NCBI GenBank assembly: GCA_002352145.1
Contig: DEHX01000157.1
Span: 3,941 to 9,758, forward strand
Direction: 5' to 3'
Source: Chitinophagaceae bacterium UBA2789
Lineage (GTDB): Bacteria > Bacteroidota > Bacteroidia > Chitinophagales > Chitinophagaceae
DNA length: 5,818 nucleotides
Positions within the stretch are counted from its first letter, which is position 1, and each line of letters begins with the position of its first letter. A program made the translations under genes and the position numbers. Under the pieces are notes generated by a model. The model saw only the letters and a program-made list of their open reading frames with translations. It ran no database searches and had not been told where the DNA came from. Shown one piece after another: positions 1 to 4,896 of the stretch.

Positions 1-201
1 ACCATCATAATACAAATGCGACACATTACCATTGACAACAATACTGCCATTCTCTACATTAAATGCAGAAGCATTGGCGCCCACCTTCCAGCCATGGAGT
101 GTTTTGCCATCAAACAGGGAAATCCATTCATCGGACCTTTGTTTACCGGAGCAAAACGAAAACATAACAGGCAGCAGCAGGGCCGGCAACCATTTGTGCA
201 T
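1..201 (-). CDS. DUF1080 / 3-keto-disaccharide hydrolase lipoprotein, 5' end only
   Basis: The first 67 codons of a minus-strand gene are visible; the rest lies beyond the left edge. Residues 1-16 form a short signal peptide (MHKW, then a hydrophobic run) ending at Cys17 (FSFC-SG), which suits a relaxed Bacteroidota lipobox, so the product is probably an outer-membrane or surface lipoprotein. Residues 25-40 read EWISLFDGKTLHGWKV, the typical opening of the DUF1080 family (PF06439). Characterised members of that family are 3-keto-disaccharide/3-keto-glucoside hydrolases with a concanavalin-like beta-sandwich fold. The catalytic part is not in the window, so activity is inferred from the family. 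The start codon lies 30 bp after the Kazal gene stop on the same strand, so the two may be co-transcribed. The first Met after the upstream stop, directly before the signal peptide, was taken as the start; no clear Shine-Dalgarno is seen. Confidence 0.85.
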   Translation of the reverse strand, partial: MHKWLPALLLPVMFSFCSGKQRSDEWISLFDGKTLHGWKVGANASAFNVENGSIVVNGNVSHLYYDG

Positions 202-231
202 AGAAAAGATTTGTGAGAAAGCTACAATATT

Positions 232-459
232 TTAAGGACAAACGCCGGGTGTGGTTCGGGTTACACCAGCCCTGTCTGCAAAGCAGGGGTTAGAATAAGT
301 TACCCCATCACAACCACAAACAGGATTGTACTCCAGGGTACAGGGATTGTTAGACATCCGGCTTTCATCAATACATTCATCGCTGCTTTTCTGGCAGGAG
401 CCGGAGAAAATCAACAACATTACTGAAAAGACCACTGTAAAACTTTTGATCTGCTTCAT
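232..459 (-). CDS. Kazal-type serine protease inhibitor lipoprotein
   Basis: This 75-residue protein has a signal peptide (residues 1-21) and lipobox FSGSC with lipidated Cys22, so it is predicted to be membrane-anchored outside the cytoplasm. After it comes one Kazal domain (about 29-74) with six cysteines at 29, 40, 48, 50, 59 and 74 and the hallmark CGCDGVTYSNPC (48-59). Kazal domains inhibit serine proteases by presenting a substrate-like loop. By the family rule the P1 residue lies two after the second Cys, here Leu42 in C-T-L-E-Y, suggesting action on chymotrypsin-, elastase- or subtilisin-like enzymes. Compared with the classical domain, a Cys (50) replaces the usual Ser after Cys-Gly, a non-classical pattern familiar in bacterial Kazal proteins, so disulfide pairing may differ. 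It lies 57 bp downstream of the glycosylase gene and 30 bp upstream of the DUF1080 gene. A weak AAAGG precedes the start. The target protease is unknown. Confidence 0.88.
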   Translation of the reverse strand: MKQIKSFTVVFSVMLLIFSGSCQKSSDECIDESRMSNNPCTLEYNPVCGCDGVTYSNPCFADRAGVTRTTPGVCP

Positions 460-516
460 GCCTTTATTTTATTGGTGCAGACAACCTGCGGAATACAATT
501 GCTGCTTCGTTTTTTA

Positions 517-1134
517 TTACTGCTTTTTTTTAACAGGTGTATTATCCTTCCATTGCCACAGGTGCAGGCAGGCATAAGTGCGGTAGGGGCTCCATTTTTG
601 TGATATGCGGAGCATATCTTCCCGCAGTTTCTTTTTATGGCTGTTATCCAGTTTGTATAAACTGATCATGGCATTCTGAATGCCGAGATCATCCACCGCA
701 AATACATCTTCCCTGCCAAGGGCAAACATCAGCAGCATTTCGGTGGTCCACCGGCCCACACCTTTTATCTGTGTGAGGTAAGCAATCACTTCTTCATTGT
801 CCATTTTGTGCAGCCTCTTTGCATCCATGCCAAAATCAATTTCAAACTGTGCTACATTCTTTACATAATTCGCTTTGGCATTACTCAAACCGATACTCCT
901 CAACTTCTCAAAAGGAGTATCCAATATCTGTTGCGGCAAAGGCTCTTTACCACCATACAATGCAAGGAAACGGTTATGTATCACTGTAGCTACTTTAGTA
1001 CTGAGTTGCTGGCTCATGATGGAGGCACAGAGATAGGTGCAAATATTCTTCCGCTTTTTTAACTGGTGCAGTTCACTGCTTTCCAGCAGTCTCTTTAGTT
1101 TTTTGTCCTTCGACAAATGAGCTACGTATTCCAT
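517..1134 (-). CDS. AlkA-like DNA-3-methyladenine glycosylase (HhH-GPD family)
   Basis: This 205-residue cytoplasmic enzyme belongs to the HhH-GPD superfamily. It should excise alkylated bases such as 3-methyladenine from DNA, starting base-excision repair. The helix-hairpin-helix is at about residues 119-131 (LTQIKGVGRWTTE), followed by DVFAVDDLGIQ (143-153). Aligned to E. coli AlkA from memory, Trp129 matches Trp218 and Asp149 matches catalytic Asp238, with the same 20-residue spacing. The C-terminal KWSPYRTYACLHLW also matches AlkA (RWKPWRSYALLHIW). The AlkA N-terminal domain is missing, so the protein resembles the short yeast/Mag1-type members in length. No Cys cluster for an iron-sulfur centre is seen, which argues against the EndoIII/MutY branch. 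An A8 run on the coding strand lies in the last codons (VKKKQ). It is divergent from mnmD, with 41 bp between starts. AAGG directly abuts the ATG, too close for a normal Shine-Dalgarno, so the exact start is moderately certain. Confidence 0.9.
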   Translation of the reverse strand: MEYVAHLSKDKKLKRLLESSELHQLKKRKNICTYLCASIMSQQLSTKVATVIHNRFLALYGGKEPLPQQILDTPFEKLRSIGLSNAKANYVKNVAQFEIDFGMDAKRLHKMDNEEVIAYLTQIKGVGRWTTEMLLMFALGREDVFAVDDLGIQNAMISLYKLDNSHKKKLREDMLRISQKWSPYRTYACLHLWQWKDNTPVKKKQ

Positions 1135-1175
1135 CCTTGTGTTCAGATTGAATAATAAATATAGAATTTTGCAGG

Positions 1176-1850
1176 ATGCAAAGAATTCCGGTCATCACAA
1201 AAGATGGTTCGCATACTATTTCCGTGCCGGAGATGAATGTAACTTATCATTCTGTTCATGGCGCCATTCAGGAATCGGAGCATGTATTTATTAAAGCAGG
1301 CCTGTTGGATTCCGGCATCTTTGACTACATCGGTATACACCAGGTGCTGGAGATAGGTTTTGGCACCGGGCTGAATGCATTGCTTACATTGATTGAAGCG
1401 GACAGACATAAGAACCGGATCTACTATACAGCCATTGAACCTTTTCCGCTGGATGAACCTCTAATAGCACAACTGAACTATTGCGAACAACTGAACCTGT
1501 CGCAATACCAGCAGTTGTTTGAGAAAATGCACCAGTGCGGCCGGGGAGAGATGTATGAAATCACCCAGTATTTCAGGCTAACAAAACATAATACCACTTT
1601 ACAAGAATTCTCAACCGACGAAGTATACAGTATAGTATATTACGATGCTTTTGCCCCTGCAGCTCAACCTGAATTATGGACAAAAGAAATTTTTGAAAAC
1701 CTGTACAGTATGATGGCAGAAGGCGGATTATTGGTCACCTATTGCAGCAAAGGTGATGTGCAGCGGGCCTTGAAAGCAGCAGGCTTTACGATTGAAAAAA
1801 TTCCGGGACCACCGGGAAAGAGAGAAATGCTAAGGGCGGTCAGGAGATAA
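1176..1850 (+). CDS. mnmD: tRNA (mnm5s2U34) methyltransferase MnmD, stand-alone
   Basis: This 224-residue SAM-dependent methyltransferase (DUF752/Methyltransf_30 family) matches the N-terminal half of E. coli MnmC. It should methylate nm5(s2)U34 to mnm5(s2)U34 in the anticodon wobble position of tRNAs for Lys, Glu, Gln and others. Visible motifs in order are: YHSVHGAIQES (24-34), the conserved family N-terminus; VLEIGFGTG (57-65), SAM-binding motif I; Glu88 in the TAIEPFPL strand, probably contacting the SAM ribose; YYDAFAPAAQPELW (155-168), the signature D-[AG]-F-A-P motif with probable active-site Asp157; TYCSKGDVQRALKAAGF (188-204); and GPPGKREMLR (211-220). The FAD oxidase half (MnmC1) is absent and the protein ends where the methyltransferase should, so it is complete and monofunctional, as in other Bacteroidota. 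The start has only a weak GCAGG immediately before it. It is divergent from the glycosylase and convergent with the response regulator gene. Confidence 0.92.
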   Translation: MQRIPVITKDGSHTISVPEMNVTYHSVHGAIQESEHVFIKAGLLDSGIFDYIGIHQVLEIGFGTGLNALLTLIEADRHKNRIYYTAIEPFPLDEPLIAQLNYCEQLNLSQYQQLFEKMHQCGRGEMYEITQYFRLTKHNTTLQEFSTDEVYSIVYYDAFAPAAQPELWTKEIFENLYSMMAEGGLLVTYCSKGDVQRALKAAGFTIEKIPGPPGKREMLRAVRR

Positions 1851-1866
1851 AACTAAGGTTGTGGTC

Positions 1867-1892
1867 ACAGGTTGTACTATATTACAACCTGT
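1867..1892. terminator. Perfect 10-bp hairpin between convergent genes, probable bidirectional terminator
   Basis: ACAGGTTGTA (1867-1876) and TACAACCTGT (1883-1892) are exact inverted repeats with a 6-base loop. The hairpin sits 16 bp after the mnmD stop and 4 bp before the response regulator stop, so it can serve both transcripts. Neither side has a strong T-run (plus side CTCTTC; minus side only TTTT about 20 bp on), so it may work as a weak terminator or as an mRNA 3'-end stabiliser. Confidence 0.6.
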
Positions 1893-1896
1893 CTCT

Positions 1897-2649
1897 TCAT
1901 GCTTCGGCCCATTGCTTAAACTCAGATACCCTTTCGCGGCTGATCACCATCTCTTCCGGCTGCTGCGATCCTTTTACTGAAAGTTTCAGCCTTCCGTTGA
2001 AATAAGGCTTCACCTGTTGTATAGCATTGATACGGACAATATACCGCCGGTTTAGCCGGAAAAATTCCGAAGGGTTTACCATGGCCATTAGCTTTTCCAT
2101 AGTATGCTCCACCACGTAGCGGTTACCTTCCTTATCCACCAGGTACACTACTTTATTATCTGCCTGGAAGTAGGCAATATCTAAAGTATCTACAAAAAAC
2201 AAACGCTGGCCAACCTTACCCAAAAATCTTTTCTTGTATTCCCTGCTGCTGAGTTGGGGCATTAGTTGACGGTAATCAGCCGAGGCAAAACTGGCCGACA
2301 GGTTTCTGAATTTATTCATGGCTGTTGCTAATGCTTCCAGGGTAACCGGCTTCAGGATATAATCAATGCTGAACATTTTGAAGGCCTCAAGAGCATATTG
2401 ATCATAGGCAGTTGTAAAGATTACCGGTCCTTTATAATATACCTGGCTGAATATTTCAAAACTATGTCCATCTGACAGATGAATATCCAGCAACAACAGG
2501 TCAGGCGCTGCATGATGACGCAAATACTGTACGGTTTCTTCTACACTTTCCAGGCAGGCCAGCACTTCAATAGAAGGATCATATTCCTTCACCAGTGTTT
2601 TCAACCGTTCTGCTGCCAGTTTTTCGTCTTCCACAATGATGAGCTTCAT
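1897..2649 (-). CDS. LytTR-family response regulator
   Basis: This 250-residue cytoplasmic transcription factor has an N-terminal receiver domain (about 1-120) and a C-terminal LytTR DNA-binding domain (about 140-250). Receiver residues are intact: acidic pocket Glu7/Asp8, phospho-acceptor Asp55 (LLLLDIHL), switch Thr80 (FTTAYDQYA) and Lys100 before Pro101. In the LytTR part, VDTLDIAYFQADNKVVYLV and FFRLNRRYIVRINAIQQVKPY are family hallmarks. The family binds pairs of 9-bp direct repeats as dimers after phosphorylation. Only 6 bp separate it from the upstream kinase gene, which is its expected phosphodonor, so the two form one operon. A candidate operator of the right layout lies upstream of the fasciclin gene at 4780-4809. 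Length is normal for the LytR/AlgR/AgrA group. The regulon is inferred, not shown. Confidence 0.95.
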   Translation of the reverse strand: MKLIIVEDEKLAAERLKTLVKEYDPSIEVLACLESVEETVQYLRHHAAPDLLLLDIHLSDGHSFEIFSQVYYKGPVIFTTAYDQYALEAFKMFSIDYILKPVTLEALATAMNKFRNLSASFASADYRQLMPQLSSREYKKRFLGKVGQRLFFVDTLDIAYFQADNKVVYLVDKEGNRYVVEHTMEKLMAMVNPSEFFRLNRRYIVRINAIQQVKPYFNGRLKLSVKGSQQPEEMVISRERVSEFKQWAEA

Positions 2650-2655
2650 AGTCTG

Positions 2656-3684
2656 TCAGTTTAGATTTAATAATGGTAAGGTAACTTCAAAGTCGGTCGT
2701 TGATTTTTTGATTTCGACCTCACGGCCGCTAACAATCTCATAACGCCGGCGTATATTTTGCAGACCAATACGACTCGATGGTTCATTTACAGTTCTTGGC
2801 TGCAGGTTATTCTTCACCACCAGTGTTTCATTACCGTTGGAATGTATATCAATATGCAAAGGCTTGTGCTGCGATACCACATTATGCTTGATTGCATTTT
2901 CAATCAGCATTTGCAGGGCGGCAGGCACAACATATAAATTTTTGTACCGGTCCGCCACATTGATATCAATTACAAGGCCCTTATCAAATCGTTTTTTCAG
3001 CAGAAATATATAAGGTTGGATAAAGTCTAATTCTGAGCGAAGCTCCACCAGTTCTTTTTGCTGGTTGCTCAGGATATAGCGGTACACTTTGGAAAATTCC
3101 TCAATGAATTTATTGGCTTCGGGATTGTCTTTTATCACCATCCCGGAAAGCACATTGAGGTTATTGAATAAAAAGTGAGGATTAATCTGGCTTTTTACCA
3201 TTTCCAGTTCGGCTTGTGTAGAACTGCGTCTCAGTTCTTCAGCTTCCATCCACTGGGTTCGGTATTCCCGGAAGAAAAAGAATATCGCATTGACAAGATG
3301 GAAGAATAAATTGACAAGACTGACATAAATTATATTCAGCTTCAGCGGATTTAGATTTTGTTGCCAGGAGTAACCATGCAATACATTACCAATAAAATAT
3401 ACGACAGCAATTGCGGCGAGAGAAGCAACAATGTTACCCGCTATAAAAAAGATGCCGAGGTATCTCCACTTGTTTCGTTGTGGCTGTACTTTTTGCTGTA
3501 TAAAAGGCTCCAGTAAGCGGTTGCCTTCCCAGGTAAATCCTGTTATAAGCAGGATGGTCAGAAATGCATAATACCACTCGATCTCAATATCAAAATAGTG
3601 GTAAACATTGCAGAGCTCTGTATTCAGGAAAGTATACAGGGCCAGCAAGCCAATAAAAAGATATCTGTAGCGGTGGTTGAACAT
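2656..3684 (-). CDS. LytS-type membrane sensor histidine kinase
   Basis: With the start chosen here the protein has 342 residues. Four hydrophobic segments (about 8-24, 37-52, 76-99, 118-138) with very short loops indicate an integral inner-membrane sensor without an extracellular domain, so the signal is probably sensed in or at the membrane. A short charged helix (139-162) leads to the His_kinase module (PF06580), with phospho-acceptor His170 in SQINPHFLFNNLN. The ATPase domain has the N-box ALQMLIENAIKHNV (about 255-269) and a G-box-like RIGLQNIRRRYE (305-316); the first G-box is poor (KNNLQPR), as is common in this family. It should phosphorylate the LytTR regulator encoded 6 bp downstream. 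An in-frame ATG at 3747 would add 21 residues, but that stretch is the translation of a GC-rich intergenic hairpin. The ATG at 3684 has an AGGG six bases upstream and begins directly before the first membrane segment, so it is preferred. Confidence 0.93.
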   Translation of the reverse strand: MFNHRYRYLFIGLLALYTFLNTELCNVYHYFDIEIEWYYAFLTILLITGFTWEGNRLLEPFIQQKVQPQRNKWRYLGIFFIAGNIVASLAAIAVVYFIGNVLHGYSWQQNLNPLKLNIIYVSLVNLFFHLVNAIFFFFREYRTQWMEAEELRRSSTQAELEMVKSQINPHFLFNNLNVLSGMVIKDNPEANKFIEEFSKVYRYILSNQQKELVELRSELDFIQPYIFLLKKRFDKGLVIDINVADRYKNLYVVPAALQMLIENAIKHNVVSQHKPLHIDIHSNGNETLVVKNNLQPRTVNEPSSRIGLQNIRRRYEIVSGREVEIKKSTTDFEVTLPLLNLN

Positions 3685-3690
3685 TTTTGA

Positions 3691-3694
3691 CCCT
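3691..3694 (-). promoter_or_regulatory. Shine-Dalgarno-like AGGG supporting the short kinase start
   Basis: Read on the minus strand, AGGG is followed by six bases (TCAAAA) and then the ATG at 3684. This spacing suits ribosome binding. The alternative ATG at 3747 has no purine-rich element before it. Bacteroidota often start genes without a strong site, so this is supporting rather than decisive evidence. Confidence 0.4.
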
Positions 3695-3704
3695 AATTGA
3701 TAAA

Positions 3705-3734
3705 TCGGTCCCGCCACTGCTGAGACGGGACCGA
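3705..3734 (-). terminator. GC-rich hairpin between fasciclin and kinase genes, partial terminator or attenuator
   Basis: TCGGTCCCG and CGGGACCGA are exact 9-bp inverted arms (3705-3713 and 3726-3734). In the minus-strand RNA a further U-G and C-G pair leave an 8-base loop. It lies 35 bp after the fasciclin stop, preceded by an A-run (3740-3744 region). It is followed by TTTATCAATT, a weak U-tract, and then the kinase start. This fits a leaky terminator that lowers read-through from a strongly expressed lipoprotein gene into the regulatory genes. It could instead protect the 3' end of the fasciclin mRNA. Confidence 0.6.
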
Positions 3735-3769
3735 CGAGGTTTTTCATACAGGGTACGCCAGGTATATAG

Positions 3770-4717
3770 TTATGGCAACAACACCCTGTCGATCAGGTGT
3801 ACAACACCATTCCGGCACACAATGTTCGTCGCGGTAATATTTGAGGCATTTCCGCCATTACCGTTGCCACGGATAGTAGCTCCGGTGGTCAGGCTTACAG
3901 TAGTGTTTCCACCAGCCAGCATGGCCAGGTTTCCGTTGGTAAGATCAGAAGAGAAGGCCCTTCCGCCTACCACATGATAGCGGAGTACTGCCAGTAATGT
4001 ACCGATAGGAATCTGATTAATATCTGTAAGGCTCAGGGCGCCAAGTAATTGTGTAAAGGCTGCATTAGTGGGAGCAAATACTGTAAGGGTAGCTGAACCC
4101 AGAGTACCAGCCAGCGTTGGATCACCGCCCGGGGCTGTGGTAGCTCTTGTAACTGCTTTTACCAATGAATCAAGTCCGCTGGCAACGGCAGTCTCCACGA
4201 TATTACCTACCGGAGGGTTCAGTACACGGCCAATACGGTGTATCACCCCATTATCAGCGCTGATATCAGCCGTTGTAACCTGTATACCATTTACAAAAAC
4301 ACCTCTTGCATCACGGGTTACAAATACAGAGTCTCCGCTGGCGGTAGTTACTTTAGCATTAGGTCCTGCGGGTACATTAGCCGCATTTACCCTTGAACCA
4401 AGGGTGTGATACAGCAGGATACTTTGTACCTGTGCAGGAGACAATGAGTTTAATACAGATGTGGTAATTCCGGCTGCTGAAAAGGCAGCATTATCCGGTG
4501 CAAAAACAGTGAATGGTCCCGAACCGCTTAATGTTGTCTGCAAATTGGCCCTTACTACTGCTGCTTCCAGGGTGCTGAAATCACCATTGGCCACAACAAT
4601 GTCTGTAATAGTGTTAGAAGTAGCGGTATCATCGTCTTTGTCGCAGCTGATTAAAACAACCGGTGCTGACAATAACAGGAAAAGACTGGTCCTGCTGATA
4701 AGATTTTTGAGTTTCAT
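3770..4717 (-). CDS. Two-domain fasciclin (FAS1) lipoprotein
   Basis: This 315-residue protein has a signal peptide and lipobox VLISC (Cys25), followed by DKDDD, an acidic stretch of the sort linked to surface export of Bacteroidota lipoproteins. Two FAS1 domains follow. Domain 1 (about 37-168) shows FTVFAPDNAAF (69-79), YH at 103-104 and NGVIHRIGRVLNPP (156-169). Domain 2 (about 172-315) shows LTVFAPTNAAF (211-221), YH at 247-248 and NGVVHLIDRVLLP (303-315), ending exactly at the domain boundary. FAS1 domains mediate cell adhesion or matrix/polysaccharide binding, so a surface adhesion role is likely but not proven. Domain 2 carries a small Gly/Asn-rich insert (284-290) and a lone Cys301. 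Codons are rich in GC third positions and the protein in Ala/Thr/Gly. It is first in a same-strand series with the kinase and regulator and has a candidate LytTR operator upstream. The start is fixed by the signal peptide; the ribosome-binding site is weak. Confidence 0.95.
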   Translation of the reverse strand: MKLKNLISRTSLFLLLSAPVVLISCDKDDDTATSNTITDIVVANGDFSTLEAAVVRANLQTTLSGSGPFTVFAPDNAAFSAAGITTSVLNSLSPAQVQSILLYHTLGSRVNAANVPAGPNAKVTTASGDSVFVTRDARGVFVNGIQVTTADISADNGVIHRIGRVLNPPVGNIVETAVASGLDSLVKAVTRATTAPGGDPTLAGTLGSATLTVFAPTNAAFTQLLGALSLTDINQIPIGTLLAVLRYHVVGGRAFSSDLTNGNLAMLAGGNTTVSLTTGATIRGNGNGGNASNITATNIVCRNGVVHLIDRVLLP

Positions 4718-4775
4718 ACTTGTTTGATTTTGTTTAAGAATATAACAGCACCAAACAGCTTGCGGGTAAGCAGCA

Positions 4776-4809
4776 GGGAGTGAACTGTTGATTTTGGGGA
4801 GTGAATTGT
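4776..4809 (-). promoter_or_regulatory. Candidate LytTR operator: two direct repeats with 21-bp period
   Basis: On the minus strand ACARTTCACTCCC occurs twice (4797-4809 with R=A, 4776-4788 with R=G), 12 of 13 bases identical, exactly 21 bp apart (two helical turns). The inner half-sites are ACAATTCAC (4801-4809) and ACAGTTCAC (4780-4788), with a 12-bp spacer. The known LytTR site is a pair of 9-bp direct repeats with a 12-13 bp spacer and consensus [TA][AC][CA]GTTN[AG][TG]; these half-sites match at 7 and 8 of 9 positions. The element ends 59 bp upstream of the fasciclin start. A T/A-rich TATATT (minus strand, about 4739-4744) lies between but no canonical TTTG/TAnnTTTG pair is present, as expected for an activator-dependent promoter. 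Binding by the LytTR regulator encoded downstream is inference. Confidence 0.6.
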
Positions 4810-4835
4810 GATAAAACGGGTGTCACCTTGTTTAA

Positions 4836-4873
4836 GAGAAAAAGAAAAGCCCGGCAGTTTCCTCTGCCGGGCT
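4836..4873 (-). terminator. Rho-independent terminator of cysS
   Basis: Read on the minus strand, AGCCCGGCAG and CTGCCGGGCT form a perfect 10-bp GC-rich stem with a 6-base loop (AGGAAA), followed at once by TTTCTTTTTCTC. It begins 23 bp after the cysS stop. This is a canonical intrinsic terminator and separates cysS from the fasciclin transcription unit. Confidence 0.93.
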
Positions 4874-4896
4874 GACAAAATACTTTGCTGGATTCA

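Noticed and set aside
217..242. TTTG and TAGCTTTC on the minus strand before the DUF1080 gene, resembling a Bacteroidota promoter
   Set aside because: The spacer is only 14 bp, too short for the -33/-7 arrangement, and the -7 element is imperfect.
1068..1076. GCAGTTCAC, resembling a LytTR half-site
   Set aside because: It lies inside the glycosylase coding sequence and has no partner 21 bp away on either side, so it is probably chance.
1156..1182. TTTG and TATATTTA on the minus strand before the glycosylase gene, resembling a Bacteroidota promoter
   Set aside because: The 15-bp spacer is below the usual range and the last base of TAnnTTTG is wrong; possible but too weak to annotate.
1143..1409. 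88-codon open frame on the minus strand
   Set aside because: It is antisense to the conserved N-terminal and SAM-binding motifs of mnmD; no recognisable domain or start signal.
3687..3977. 96-codon open frame on the plus strand
   Set aside because: It spans the intergenic hairpin and the antisense of the second FAS1 domain; no ribosome-binding site or family motif.
4068..4409. 113-codon open frame on the plus strand
   Set aside because: It is antisense to the FAS1 domains, which have unmistakable motifs. Its Ala/Thr/Val-rich translation is the mirror of the fasciclin codons and shows no family resemblance.
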